Below are positions 49,059 through 58,792 of a DNA stretch of 64,000 nucleotides, one piece after another. Below the pieces are notes generated by a model. That model worked only from the letters and a program-made list of their open reading frames with translations, ran no database searches and was not told where the DNA came from. This DNA comes from Pseudogemmobacter lacusdianii (lineage in GTDB: Bacteria > Pseudomonadota > Alphaproteobacteria > Rhodobacterales > Rhodobacteraceae), in NCBI RefSeq assembly GCF_030848395.1, contig NZ_JAVDBT010000002.1, positions 244,864 to 308,863 of the forward strand, written 5' to 3'. The translations under genes were made by a program, and so were the position numbers. How positions within the stretch are numbered: the stretch's first letter is position 1; each line of letters opens with the position of its first letter.

Positions 49059-50404
49059 GCAGCGCTCCTTCCATTGCGCCCCCCACGACCCCATTGGGGG
49101 CAGGCACAACCGGTGTGGACCCTAACGCTACGCCAATTGCGCCAGCACCGCTGCGGGTCTGCACCGTCAGCGATGGCATCGATGCTTTGCTGCGCCTTGC
49201 GGGCTATATCACCCTGATGCCGCCGCTGGCCGCGCGCGAAGATCTGACGCTGGCGATGGCTTTGGACCGGCTAAGATCGCTGGAGCCGGGCCATTTTGAT
49301 CGCATCGTCATTGCGCCCGATGCGGAAAAGGATGCCAGCCCGCGGTTGGTTGAGGCGATCGTAGCGGAAGCGCGCCTGAACTCGCCCGATGTGGTGGTTT
49401 TGCTGCCGCAAAAATCGCGCATGGCCTTTGCCGCGGCTCCGGGTCTGACGGTGCTGTTCGGCCCGCCTTTCGATCTGAACCAGCCGCCGGCCAGCAGCCC
49501 TGCTGCTGAGGGTGAGACCATCACCTCTCCCGCCCCGCGTGGCTGGTGGCGGCGGTTTTTGGGCCGACAATCCCCCGAACAAGGCGCGCCCGCGGTCACC
49601 GCCCCGGCCGAGCCAAGCTTGCCCAGCTCATTGCGGCTGATCGCGGTTCAGCCCCTTTGCGGCGGCGCAGGCGCGACCTCTTTGGCGGTGAACCTTGCGG
49701 TGGAGATTGCCCGGGCTGACCGCAATCGGCGGGTCTGTTTGCTGGATTTGAACCTTCAATTTGGCAATGTGGCGACCTACCTTGGCCTTCCGACCAATGC
49801 GCGGGTGGTGGACATCTATCGCTCGATTGGGGCCATCGATGCCGATTCCTTTGATATGTGCCTGACGCGCAGCCCCAAAGCGCCCGAGAACCTACAGATC
49901 TTCCCCGCTCCGAATGAGATTTTGCCCGTCGATGGGCTTTCCTCGTCCAATCTGGCGCGGATCATCGCCTTGGCCCGCAGCAGCGCCGACGTTGTTATTC
50001 TGGATATGCCGCATCTTGTTGCCGATTGGAGCGAAGTGGCCTTTGCCGAAGCCGATGCGGTGCTGGCCGTCTCACTTTTGGATGTGCGCTCGGCGCAGAA
50101 CGCTGCGCGTCTGCGCGAGCTTATCAATGCGGAAACCTTGGCTAAGGCACATTTGCTGTACCTGCTGAACCGGGTGCCGCGCAAACCCTCGGCGCTTTGG
50201 GAAGAGGCGCAGCAAGAGTTTGAAAAGGCGGCCGGGACGGGGATCTACCAGCTCTTGCCCGAAGCGGGGGCGGACCCAAGTGCCGCGGCCAACCGCGGGC
50301 TGCCCTTGGCCGAATACGCGCCGTCAAACCGGCTGCGTGTCGAGATTCGTGACCTGGCCCGCGACATGACGCGCAGCATGGCAATGCAGTCGGCTCAGGC
50401 GTAG
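49052..50404 (+). CDS. cpaE: Tad pilus localisation ATPase-like CpaE/TadZ
   Basis: The 450-residue product has an N-terminal receiver-like region (about 20-130), a proline-rich linker and a MinD-like domain (about 190-440). The deviant Walker loop reads CGGAGATSLAVNLAVEIARA, with no Lys after the last Gly as in many TadZ proteins. The switch region is VCLLDLNLQFGNVATYLGLP. TadZ sets the polar location of the pilus. GTG at 49052, with GGAGG upstream, overlaps the end of cpaB. Confidence 0.88.
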   Translation: MLSSAPSIAPPTTPLGAGTTGVDPNATPIAPAPLRVCTVSDGIDALLRLAGYITLMPPLAAREDLTLAMALDRLRSLEPGHFDRIVIAPDAEKDASPRLVEAIVAEARLNSPDVVVLLPQKSRMAFAAAPGLTVLFGPPFDLNQPPASSPAAEGETITSPAPRGWWRRFLGRQSPEQGAPAVTAPAEPSLPSSLRLIAVQPLCGGAGATSLAVNLAVEIARADRNRRVCLLDLNLQFGNVATYLGLPTNARVVDIYRSIGAIDADSFDMCLTRSPKAPENLQIFPAPNEILPVDGLSSSNLARIIALARSSADVVILDMPHLVADWSEVAFAEADAVLAVSLLDVRSAQNAARLRELINAETLAKAHLLYLLNRVPRKPSALWEEAQQEFEKAAGTGIYQLLPEAGADPSAAANRGLPLAEYAPSNRLRVEIRDLARDMTRSMAMQSAQA

Positions 50405-50415
50405 GGAGGATGACC

Positions 50416-51795
50416 ATGTTTGACAAATTTCGCCAAAGCCGGGTCGCTGACCAGCCGGCCCTGGCACCGCAACTGGCCTTTCCGTCTGAGCCTGAGGCCC
50501 CTGCTGCGCCAGAAAATCAGGCCGCGCGGAACCGCCGTCGCAAGCTGGCCGAACTGCGCCAGCAAGCGCATCAGCAACTTTTGGAGACGCTGAACCTTTC
50601 GGCGCTGATGCAGGCCAGCGAGGCCGAGATCAAAACCGAGATTACCTCGATCCTGAAAGCGCTGATCCCCGATCAGCATATTGCCGTCAGCCGTTCGGAC
50701 CGCGACGGGCTGGTCGAGGATCTGTACTATGAGGTGATGGGCCTTGGTCCGCTGGAGATTTTGCTGAACGATGAGACCGTGTCGGATGTGCTCATCAACG
50801 GGCCAGAGCAGGTGTTCATCGAGCAAGGCGGGCTTTTGGAACTGACCGATGTGCAGTTCCAAGATGAAGCGCATTTGCGGCGGATCTTACAAAAGATCGT
50901 CGGCTCGGTTGGGCGGCGCTTGGATGAATCAACGCCTTATGTCGATGCGCGGCTGGCGGATGGTTCGCGGTTGAATGCGGTGATCTCGCCCATTGCGCTG
51001 GATGGTACGCTGGTTTCGATCCGCAAGTTTCGCAAAGACAAGCTGAGCCTTGAGCAGCTGGCGCTCTTGGGGGCCATGAGCGAGAAGATGGCAATCTATC
51101 TGCGTGCAGCGGTGGCTTGCCGGTTGAATGTGGTGATCTCGGGCGGCACCGGCTCGGGCAAGACCACGCTCATGAACGCGCTTTCCTCCTATATCGGCAA
51201 GCGCGAGCGGATCATCACGGTGGAAGACACCGCCGAATTGCGGCTTCAGCAGACCCATGTCGGCCGGATGGAAAGCCGCCCGCCCAATATTGAGGGCAAG
51301 GGCGCAGTGACCCAGCGCGATTGTCTGCGCAATGCTTTGCGAATGCGGCCAGACCGGATCATCGTGGGGGAGACCCGCGGCGATGAGGTGATCGATATGC
51401 TGCAGGCGATGAACACCGGCCATGACGGCTCAATGACCACGATCCACGCCAACTCGGCCCGCGATGCGACAAGCCGGCTTGAGAATATGGTGGCAATGGC
51501 AGGGGTGGAGATCCCGCTGAGCGCTTTGCGCCGGCAGGTGGCGAGCGCGGTCAATCTCATCGTGCAGGTCAACCGACTGCAAGATGGCAGCCGCAAGATC
51601 ACTTCGGTGACCGAGATCACCGGCTGTGAGGGGGATGTGCTGACGATGCAGGAGCTTTTCTTCTACGATCACACCGGCGTTGGCCCCGATGGCAAGGTAG
51701 AGGGGCATTTTTCAGGGTCGGGCATCCGGTCCTTTTACGCTGACCGCTTCCGCAAATGGGGGCACCAGCTGCCGCCCGATCTATATGAGGCGTAA
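50416..51795 (+). CDS. cpaF: Tad pilus assembly ATPase CpaF/TadA
   Basis: This is a hexameric type II/IV secretion ATPase powering Tad pilus extension and retraction. The 459-residue product has a long basic N-terminal extension. The catalytic motifs are Walker [18 protein letters not shown], the Asp box [16 protein letters not shown], Walker [17 protein letters not shown] and the His box [17 protein letters not shown] at 50416 is six bases after GGAGG, so it is preferred to 50410. Confidence 0.96.
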   Translation: MFDKFRQSRVADQPALAPQLAFPSEPEAPAAPENQAARNRRRKLAELRQQAHQQLLETLNLSALMQASEAEIKTEITSILKALIPDQHIAVSRSDRDGLVEDLYYEVMGLGPLEILLNDETVSDVLINGPEQVFIEQGGLLELTDVQFQDEAHLRRILQKIVGSVGRRLDESTPYVDARLADGSRLNAVISPIALDGTLVSIRKFRKDKLSLEQLALLGAMSEKMAIYLRAAVACRLNVVISGGTGSGKTTLMNALSSYIGKRERIITVEDTAELRLQQTHVGRMESRPPNIEGKGAVTQRDCLRNALRMRPDRIIVGETRGDEVIDMLQAMNTGHDGSMTTIHANSARDATSRLENMVAMAGVEIPLSALRRQVASAVNLIVQVNRLQDGSRKITSVTEITGCEGDVLTMQELFFYDHTGVGPDGKVEGHFSGSGIRSFYADRFRKWGHQLPPDLYEA

Positions 51796-51800
51796 GGCAG

Positions 51801-52763
51801 ATGGATACGGCTTCTCTCCTTGCCGTGGCACTTTGCTTTGGTCTGTTCGTGCTGGTCCTTGCGATGGTGCTGGCGGTGGCTTCGGTGTTGCGCCTGCGCC
51901 AGAATGAGGTGGTGCGGCGGTTCTCGGGCGTGACCTCGCCGGTTGAGGCCGCGCTGTCTGGTGCTGATCCGGTGATGCTGCGCCGCGCCGCTGCCCCGGC
52001 CTTGTGGCAAAAGCTGCTGCCCGGCGCGGCTCAGGCCGAGGGGCTGGCCGCTTTTGGCGCCGAGATCCGCAGGATTGCGGTGGTGACGGTGGTGGTGATC
52101 ACGACCGGCGTGGTGATTTTGCTGCACGCGGCCATTGGGTTGAACCTCATCTTAGGTCTTGCTGCTGGCCTGCTTTTATCGGCGGTGGTGTGGTATTTCT
52201 GGGCGCGGGCGCGCTACCGGCGGCGCTTGGCGCAAATCGAAGAGGCGGTGCCCGAGGCGCTGGATATGATCGTGCGCTCACTGAGGGTGGGCCAGCCGGT
52301 GGCAACGGCGATCCAAACGGTTGGGCAAGAGCTGAACGGGCCGATCGCGGCTGAATTCTCCGAGAGCGCGCGCCGCATCAGCTATGGCCAAGATCCAGTG
52401 CGGGCCCTGCGTGAGATGGCGCAGCGTTGCGACAACCAAAACCTGCGCTTTTTCGCCGCCGCGGTGGCGATCCAATCCAACTCGGGCGGCAATTTGGCCG
52501 AGGTGCTGGAACGCCTTTGCACCATTGCCCGCGGCCGTCAGCAATTGCGCCGCAAGGTTCGCTCGATCACGGCCGAGGCGAAATGGTCTGGGATGTTCCT
52601 GTCGTGCTTTCCCCTCGGCGCGGTGGTGATGCTGCTGACGATCAACCCCGATTACTTCTCGGAGATCTCTGATAAGCCGTTTTTCTTGCCAATGCTGACC
52701 GTGGTTGGCGTGCTTTTGGGCATGAACGTGCTGTTCATGCGCTGGCTGGTAAAGATCGAATGA
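51801..52763 (+). CDS. tadB: Tad pilus inner-membrane protein TadB
   Basis: The 320-residue product has one N-terminal membrane helix, two central ones (about 90-135), and two at the C-terminus around a T2SSF-type cytoplasmic domain (EEAVPEALDMIVRSLRVGQP, ALREMAQRCDNQNLRFFAAA). It forms the pilus assembly platform with TadC. It is 5 bases after cpaF. Confidence 0.92.
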   Translation: MDTASLLAVALCFGLFVLVLAMVLAVASVLRLRQNEVVRRFSGVTSPVEAALSGADPVMLRRAAAPALWQKLLPGAAQAEGLAAFGAEIRRIAVVTVVVITTGVVILLHAAIGLNLILGLAAGLLLSAVVWYFWARARYRRRLAQIEEAVPEALDMIVRSLRVGQPVATAIQTVGQELNGPIAAEFSESARRISYGQDPVRALREMAQRCDNQNLRFFAAAVAIQSNSGGNLAEVLERLCTIARGRQQLRRKVRSITAEAKWSGMFLSCFPLGAVVMLLTINPDYFSEISDKPFFLPMLTVVGVLLGMNVLFMRWLVKIE

Positions 52764-52824
52764 GCTGGCAACCATGCGATCTTTTGGAGTTTTGCTCTGG
52801 CCACCTTTGTCTGGGCGCTGAACG

Positions 52825-53679
52825 ATGATGGCAGTTGTGTTCAGCTTTGGGTTTCTGCTCTCGGCGCTTTCCTTTGGCGCTGGGCTGGCTTTGCTGATGC
52901 GCGCGCAGCCGGTGGTCGCGCTTGGGGCTGCAAAACGCCCGGCAGAGCGGATGTTGCAGGTCGCTGGCGATCCGGCCAAAGATTCCGCGCTGCGCAAGCA
53001 ATTGGCGCAAGCCGGTTTCACCCATCCTGATGCTGTGCGCCATCTGGGCTATGCCAAACTGGGCGGGATCGGCTTGGGCTTTGTGGTCGGGATGGTCTTG
53101 CTGGGCTGGGCGCCGCAGCTGCAACAACTGGGGCCGCTCAACAAGGTTGCGGTGCTTCTGAGCGCAAGCGCGTTTGGCTATTACCTGCCGGTCTATTGGG
53201 TCGATCGCCGCCGCCGTGCCTATCTGCGGCGCATCGAACTGGGGCTGCCAGATGCTTTGGACTTCATGCTGATCTGTGTCGAGGCCGGGCAGTCCACCGA
53301 TGTGGCCATCATGCGGGTGGCAGAGGATTTGGCCCCTGTGCATCCCGATCTCGCGCGCTCATTCCTTGCGCTGACCGAGGCTTTGGCCGCTGGTGCCAAC
53401 CGGCAAGAGGCTTGGGTGCGGATGGCGCAGGACACCGACAATGACGATATCCGTCAGTTGGCCCAGATCATCGTGCAATCGACGACAATGGGCACGCCTG
53501 TGGCGCAAACCTTGCGGGTTTTTGCCGCCGATCTGCGCGACCGCCGGGTCCGCAAGGTCGAGGAAAAGGCCAATGTCCTGCCAACGAAGATGACCTTGGG
53601 CACCATGCTTTTCACCGTGCCGCCGCTACTGATTTTGCTGCTGGCGCCTGCGGTGTATCGCATTTCTATGGCCTATTAA
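52825..53679 (+). CDS. tadC: Tad pilus inner-membrane protein TadC
   Basis: The 284-residue product has a membrane topology and T2SSF domain like TadB (ELGLPDALDFMLICVEAGQS, ADLRDRRVRKVEEKANVLPT), ending in a C-terminal helix (LFTVPPLLILLLAPAVYRI). It follows tadB by 61 bases. The pilin and the prepilin peptidase gene do not follow. Confidence 0.92.
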   Translation: MMAVVFSFGFLLSALSFGAGLALLMRAQPVVALGAAKRPAERMLQVAGDPAKDSALRKQLAQAGFTHPDAVRHLGYAKLGGIGLGFVVGMVLLGWAPQLQQLGPLNKVAVLLSASAFGYYLPVYWVDRRRRAYLRRIELGLPDALDFMLICVEAGQSTDVAIMRVAEDLAPVHPDLARSFLALTEALAAGANRQEAWVRMAQDTDNDDIRQLAQIIVQSTTMGTPVAQTLRVFAADLRDRRVRKVEEKANVLPTKMTLGTMLFTVPPLLILLLAPAVYRISMAY

Positions 53680-53690
53680 GCGGAGCGTGA

Positions 53691-56282
53691 ATGCCGAACC
53701 GTAAGCCTCGTCTTGCCAATAGCCGCCGGATGTTCCGGTGGGTGATGGTGCTTTGCGTGCTTCTGATGCCGCTTTTGGGCACGCAGCTTTTGCTGCGCGG
53801 GCCGCTGGATTCGGCGGCGGTTCCTGCGTCCGAGTTGCGCCAGCTTTTGCCCGGTGCCGTGCTGATTTGGGGGGCGGTGACGCATCAGGTTTTGCTGATG
53901 GCTTTGGCGCGCCGCCGCGCGCGCAAAGCGGTTGCGGCATTGATCGCCTCGGGGGTGGGGCTGGCGCTGGTGCCTGGCTTTACGCTGGTGAACTGGCCCG
54001 GCATCGCCGCGCTTACGGCGCCTGGGTTGTCGCCAATGGAGATGGCCTTTTGCTGGATCGGCGCTGCGGTCTTGGCCTTTGTGGCCTTTGCCACCCGCCA
54101 TTTGACCGATGATCCGCGCCGACCATCGCTTGGTTTGGCGCAACCCACCGCGCATTTGGGCAAAGCCGAGCGGGGCAGCGCCCCCGCGACGCCGAGCGAT
54201 CTGCTGGTGTCAGGCGTGATCTATGCGGTCGGCTTCTGGCTGATCGCCTCGACCTTGCCTTTGATTGAGCAAGGGAATTTTGCCCCGGCCCCGCTTTTGC
54301 CTGCGATTATGGCGGCACTTTACACGCAGACCGCTGTCAGCCTTCTGCGCCCCGGCTATGCCGCTTTGCGTGCGCGTGAGGCGCAGGGTGGCGCGATCAC
54401 TGGGCTGGTGCTGGTGCAGGCCGTGGCGGCCTTGGCCCTGCTTGGCCTTGCCGCAGCCGCGCCCGAGATTGCGCGGCCGGGCGTTGCGGTGACAGGGCTT
54501 TTGCTCTGCGCTGCGATGGCAGGGGCCGCTTTGCAATTGCTGCCTTTGTACTTGCCGGGGTTGGGGCTGATGCTTTCTGCCGGGGCGATGGCCTTGGTCG
54601 CCTCGGGCTCGGCCCATCCCAGTCTGCAGGCGATGTTTGCGGCGATCATGCTGACCACGCTGGCCAGCCTGCACCGCCGGGCCCGCGACGGTGTCGACGC
54701 AATGTCCGCGATCGGGGCCGCCCCGCCCGAGGTGACGGCCGCGTTTCAGGCGCTGAGCGGCAGCGCTTTGGTCAAGCTGGATCTGGCCGAGCAGAGCGTG
54801 GTTTTCCCCGGCCAGGCGGGGCGCGCTTTGGGATTGGGGGATCCGCAAAGCTTTGCGGACCTCTTCCGCGATTCGGATTTCTCGGGCGTGCTTGATCTGA
54901 TGCAACGCTTGCAGGCAGAGCCGGGGCTGGCTGCAGACCCGCCGCCCAACAGCGTGCCGGTGCGCCCGCTGCGCCTTCGTCTGCAGGTCAAACCGCTAGC
55001 GGTTGAGGGGCAGCCCACGCCAACGGCGCGGCTTGAGAGCTTTGAGGTGCATATCCTGCGCCACGACCCGCCGGTGGCTTGGCTGGCGCTTATCAGTCTG
55101 CGGCGGCAGCAGGATCTTGAAACCCGGCTGATCCGCAACGAATCGCTCTTGGGTGAGGCGGTTTTGCGCGAAGAGCGGCTGCTTTCCATTGCCGCGCATG
55201 AGCTGCGCACCCCGATCGCCATTTTGTCGATGCTGGGCGAGGAGTTGAAAACCGGCACGGAATGGGACGACATCGGCACCAGTTTTGAAACCACTTTGCA
55301 GCGCATCGTCGCTATTTTGGACGATTTGCGCGCCGGCAGTGGCACCGAAGGTGGGCAATCGGCCAATGCCAGCTTCACCATCCGCGAGATGGCCTTGCAG
55401 GTGGCCGAGCTGTTCCAGCCGGCGGGCTTTGCCAATGGCATCGAGATCCGGCTGGCCTTGGGCGAGAATTGCGACATCGCGCTGCGCTGCGATTACAGCC
55501 GTGTTTTCATCGCTCTCTCGAAGCTTCTCCATAATGCGATCGTGCATTCCAAGGGCTCAGAAGTGACGCTGGCGGCCTTTCTTGTCAAAGGCAACGAGGC
55601 AGAGTTGACGGTGACATGGCAAATCTCGGACAATGGGATCGGCATTGTTGAGGGCGATCGTGCCCGGATCTTCGAACCCTTCGAGACCAGCGGTGCGACC
55701 CTGTCCGAGCGGCCCGGCCTTGGTCTATACACCGCACGCAAGGCGGTGCGGCTGATGGGCGGAGAGCTTATCTTGCAACCCAGTGAGCTGGGCGCGTGCT
55801 TTGTGCTCAGCCATCCGGCCCGCCCCGAAAGGCCGCCGCAAAACCCTGATCAGGACGAAAGCCCCATGAGCGAAGTTGCCCCGATTTACACCTCTCGCAG
55901 CGTCCTACTGATCGAGGATAACAAGCTTGTGGGCGAGATTACCTCGGCCCGGCTGCGCAAATTGTTTCACAAGGTTGATTGGGCCGAGGCGGGCGACACC
56001 GGGCTGGCGCAGTTCCGCAGCCAGAGCTACGATCTTTTGGTGGTCGATCAATTGCTGCCCGGCATGATCGGCAGTGAGATCGTGCGCGAGATCCGCCAAT
56101 CAAACCGCGACGTGCCGATCGTTGGCATCACGGCCTCGACGATGGGGTCAGAGTGCCGCGATTTGGAGGAGGCGGGGGCGAATTACGCGCTGGAAAAGCC
56201 GCTGAGCTTTGCGCAGCTGAAGATGTTGGCCGAAGAATTCTTTCCGGGGGACCTGGCAGATCCCCCCGCAGAAGGCAGTTAA
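53691..56282 (+). CDS. Hybrid sensor histidine kinase with C-terminal receiver
   Basis: The 863-residue product has about nine membrane segments in the first 320 residues (a 7TM-like input region) and a PAS-like segment. The H box is IAAHELRTPIAIL with about H503. The ATPase lobe shows an N box (SKLLHNAIVHSKG) and DNGIGIVEGDRARIFEPFE, then GLGLYTARKA. A C-terminal receiver has phospho-acceptor about D786 (LLVVDQLLPGM). There is no HPt domain. It starts 11 bases after tadC with a good GGAG, so it is probably the last gene of the tad operon. Confidence 0.9.
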   Translation: MPNRKPRLANSRRMFRWVMVLCVLLMPLLGTQLLLRGPLDSAAVPASELRQLLPGAVLIWGAVTHQVLLMALARRRARKAVAALIASGVGLALVPGFTLVNWPGIAALTAPGLSPMEMAFCWIGAAVLAFVAFATRHLTDDPRRPSLGLAQPTAHLGKAERGSAPATPSDLLVSGVIYAVGFWLIASTLPLIEQGNFAPAPLLPAIMAALYTQTAVSLLRPGYAALRAREAQGGAITGLVLVQAVAALALLGLAAAAPEIARPGVAVTGLLLCAAMAGAALQLLPLYLPGLGLMLSAGAMALVASGSAHPSLQAMFAAIMLTTLASLHRRARDGVDAMSAIGAAPPEVTAAFQALSGSALVKLDLAEQSVVFPGQAGRALGLGDPQSFADLFRDSDFSGVLDLMQRLQAEPGLAADPPPNSVPVRPLRLRLQVKPLAVEGQPTPTARLESFEVHILRHDPPVAWLALISLRRQQDLETRLIRNESLLGEAVLREERLLSIAAHELRTPIAILSMLGEELKTGTEWDDIGTSFETTLQRIVAILDDLRAGSGTEGGQSANASFTIREMALQVAELFQPAGFANGIEIRLALGENCDIALRCDYSRVFIALSKLLHNAIVHSKGSEVTLAAFLVKGNEAELTVTWQISDNGIGIVEGDRARIFEPFETSGATLSERPGLGLYTARKAVRLMGGELILQPSELGACFVLSHPARPERPPQNPDQDESPMSEVAPIYTSRSVLLIEDNKLVGEITSARLRKLFHKVDWAEAGDTGLAQFRSQSYDLLVVDQLLPGMIGSEIVREIRQSNRDVPIVGITASTMGSECRDLEEAGANYALEKPLSFAQLKMLAEEFFPGDLADPPAEGS

Positions 56283-56310
56283 CAAGGACGGAAGACCGGG
56301 GGGGAAGCGG

Positions 56311-58197
56311 TCAGCCCTCCTTGGCAAAGGCTTGCAGGCGGCTTTCGGTTTTGCTGAGCGCCTCTTGCATGGCGGCCTCGGCTGCTGTGTCGCGCAATCC
56401 TTCCCGGCTTGGTTCTTGCAGATCGCGCAGGGCCGCGGTGACCGCCGCCAGACCGGTCAGCCCGGCTGAGCCAATCGCCGAATGGATGATGCTGCGCAGC
56501 CTGTCAGCGGGAGCGCCCTCTTGGCAAACACGCAGCACCTCGGTCGCTTCGGCAAGGGCGCGACGCATGAAGCTGACGGCCAGCTCGCGCCCCATATCTT
56601 CGGTGATTTCCATAACCTGACGTTCGTCCAGCACGCTGTGTGTTCCTGCAATCTCGGGCTCATCTGGGCGGAGCGACGTTTCGGGAATGCCGCCTTCCCA
56701 AGCGTCGCGCAGCGCGCGGTGCAGTTGGGTGGGGCGAATCGGCTTGGTCAGCACTTGGGTCATCCCGGCTGCCAGCCCGGCACCATGCACGACCGAGCCG
56801 GTATGCGCCGTCAGCCCCAGAATGAGCAAAGGTTCAGCGGGCGAGGGCCGGCTCTCGGCCTCCATCGCGCGGATGCGGCGGGTGACTTCGATCCCGTCGA
56901 TGTCGGGCAGGTTGATGTCAAGCAGCACCAGATTCAACTTGCCGCGCAGCTCTTTTGCACGCTGTAGCGCGGCTTTGCCGTCTGCCACGCCTTCAACAGC
57001 GGCCCCAGCCTCGGTCAGGCTTTGAACCAATATCGACAGGTTCACCGGGTTATCTTCGGCCACCAGCATGCGCAATCCGTGCAGGGTGACCGGGCGTTCT
57101 GGCGCTGTAGGGCCGGGCAGGGCCGAAGATTGCGCCAGCGGAAAGACGACGCGGAACAGGCTGCCGCGCCGATTGCGTCCGGAGGCGACATCTATGCGCC
57201 CCGAAAGCCGCCGCACGGCCCGTGTCACAATGCCAAGCCCCAAGCCAAAGCCCGTGCCCGAGGGGGCCAAAGAACCCGAGTCGCGGCGTCGTGGCGCCAG
57301 TAGGGCGGCCCGCTCATCGGGGGAGAGGCCCGGCCCCTGATCCTCAACCTCAAGCGTGATTAATTGTTCAAAGGGCAGACCCGAGGGCGCGATGCGCAGC
57401 CGCACCGTGACGGGACCGCCGCCCTCAAGCCGGCCAGCGTTACAGATCAGGTTTTGCAAGATCGCGCGGATCAGATGCGCGGGGCCGCGATGCCACTGTG
57501 GCCCGGTGGGCAGCTCGGCAAAGATCTCGCTGCCGCTGCGTTGGCAGATCGGGGCCAAGAGCTGGGTCATATCGCGCACCAATCCCACCAGATCGAAGCT
57601 TTCCTCAGGTTCGGACTGGTGGGAAAGGCTGTCGATCTGCACCGTCTCAAGCAAGGATTGCACTTGGTTCAGCGCCAGCTTGGCCACTGCGCTTAGCGCG
57701 GTGGTTTGGCCTGCGGTGGAGGGGGTCTTGGCCTCACTGGCCAAGATCAGGGCTTGCAAAGGTGCGCGCAGGTCATGCGCCATAAAGGCGATCCGATCGC
57801 TGCGCGACAGGTTGTCTTCGTCGATCTCATTTTCATCTGGGCGCAGCAGGAAGAACTGCTCCTTTGCACCATCGGGGGCCACGCAGCTGAGCGTGCCTGC
57901 CAGCCCTGGCCTGAGCTCGACCCGGCAGCTGCCCTGACGCTGGGCCTTATCTCGCGCTTCAAGCCATCCCGCGGCGCTGCCGAAGCTTTGCACCAACCCC
58001 ACCAGAAGCGGGCCCACCGCATCATTGGCCAAAAGCACCTCGCCGGTTGTGGCGAGGGCGACCGTGCCGCGGTTGTCGGTGGCCAGCATGGCGGCCAGCA
58101 AAGGCATCCAAGCCCGAAGGCCAGCCGCCGTCTGGCCCAAGCCCAGAGCGGGCTTGGTGCTGCGGGTTTCAGTGACCTGCGGAGAGGAAGGAATCAC
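56311..58197 (-). CDS. Hybrid histidine kinase with receiver and HPt domains
   Basis: The 628-residue product is soluble-looking. The H box is RIAFMAHDLRAPLQALIL, followed by an ATPase lobe (ILQNLICNAGRLEGG, DQGPGLSPDERAALL, GFGLGLGIVTRAV). A receiver has its Asp in LNLVLLDINLPDIDG, and a C-terminal HPt has SIIHSAIGSAGLTGL. The N-terminal 120 residues look PAS-like. GTG at 58197 lies six bases after a GGAG; GTG at 58209 is the alternative. It is convergent with the other hybrid kinase, 28 bases apart, and complementary in lacking membrane segments but having an HPt. Confidence 0.88.
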   Translation of the reverse strand: MIPSSPQVTETRSTKPALGLGQTAAGLRAWMPLLAAMLATDNRGTVALATTGEVLLANDAVGPLLVGLVQSFGSAAGWLEARDKAQRQGSCRVELRPGLAGTLSCVAPDGAKEQFFLLRPDENEIDEDNLSRSDRIAFMAHDLRAPLQALILASEAKTPSTAGQTTALSAVAKLALNQVQSLLETVQIDSLSHQSEPEESFDLVGLVRDMTQLLAPICQRSGSEIFAELPTGPQWHRGPAHLIRAILQNLICNAGRLEGGGPVTVRLRIAPSGLPFEQLITLEVEDQGPGLSPDERAALLAPRRRDSGSLAPSGTGFGLGLGIVTRAVRRLSGRIDVASGRNRRGSLFRVVFPLAQSSALPGPTAPERPVTLHGLRMLVAEDNPVNLSILVQSLTEAGAAVEGVADGKAALQRAKELRGKLNLVLLDINLPDIDGIEVTRRIRAMEAESRPSPAEPLLILGLTAHTGSVVHGAGLAAGMTQVLTKPIRPTQLHRALRDAWEGGIPETSLRPDEPEIAGTHSVLDERQVMEITEDMGRELAVSFMRRALAEATEVLRVCQEGAPADRLRSIIHSAIGSAGLTGLAAVTAALRDLQEPSREGLRDTAAEAAMQEALSKTESRLQAFAKEG

Positions 58198-58209
58198 CTG
58201 AGGCTCCAC

Positions 58210-58792
58210 TCAAGAAAGACAGCCTTTTTGTGCCGGGTTGAAAGCGAACCATCAACGAAAAGCAGTGGGCTGCGGGTTTCCAATATCGATTCGAACAATT
58301 GACGAAAGGTGCACGGCGCTTTGCCGCGGGATCTTTGAAAGCGGCTTTTGGGGTCGCCAATCGCAACAGTTGCGCGGCTTTAGGCGTCTGTCGCCCACAG
58401 ATTGTGGTGGCTTCGCGCGGTTGTCCAGCACGGGCATATCAAATGCGATGAAAATATGGATCAGAGGTCGCCACCTTAGTGATTGACAGCCATCCCGATT
58501 TGACCCCATACATACTTTAGTATCTCGGCGACTATCTTTGAGATTAGCAACACAGGGGCCGCAATGTCCAGCAGACTCACTGTCACGGTCCTCCTTCAGC
58601 AAGCCGGCGCAAAAGTGCCGGTTCGGGGGCGAGCTTTGATCGGGGGAGCTGCCAAGCCGCGGCGCAAACGGACCGCAGGGGCGAGACGGATCTCGTCAGG
58701 CTCTACCGCGCTGCGCAGCAAATTCGGCCGGCCTCGGGCTGGTCACTTCTGAACCGTTGAATTGAAACCGATCAACCTAGGACCAGAGTATC
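58210..58792. promoter_or_regulatory. Long upstream region of the repeat-protein gene
   Basis: This is a 583-bp spacer with no gene I can support; short frames inside (58238-58486 and 58564-58752) lack family signals. It holds the 12-mer ATACTTTAGTAT at 58512-58523, close to TTGACA (58483) and TTGACC (58500) elements that could be -35 boxes. The mRNA leader of the repeat-protein gene would be about 250 bases. Confidence 0.5.
58512..58523. promoter_or_regulatory. Operator-like motif, exact copy 1
   Basis: ATACTTTAGTAT is near-palindromic. An extended 10-mer ATACATACTT at 58508 is shared with the site at 35656. The identical 12-mer (other orientation) is at 63866-63877. Confidence 0.6.

Noticed and set aside
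58564..58752. 62-codon plus-strand frame upstream of the repeat protein
   Set aside because: It is Arg-rich with no recognisable features and lies in what looks like a leader; an AGGGG upstream is not enough to call it a gene.
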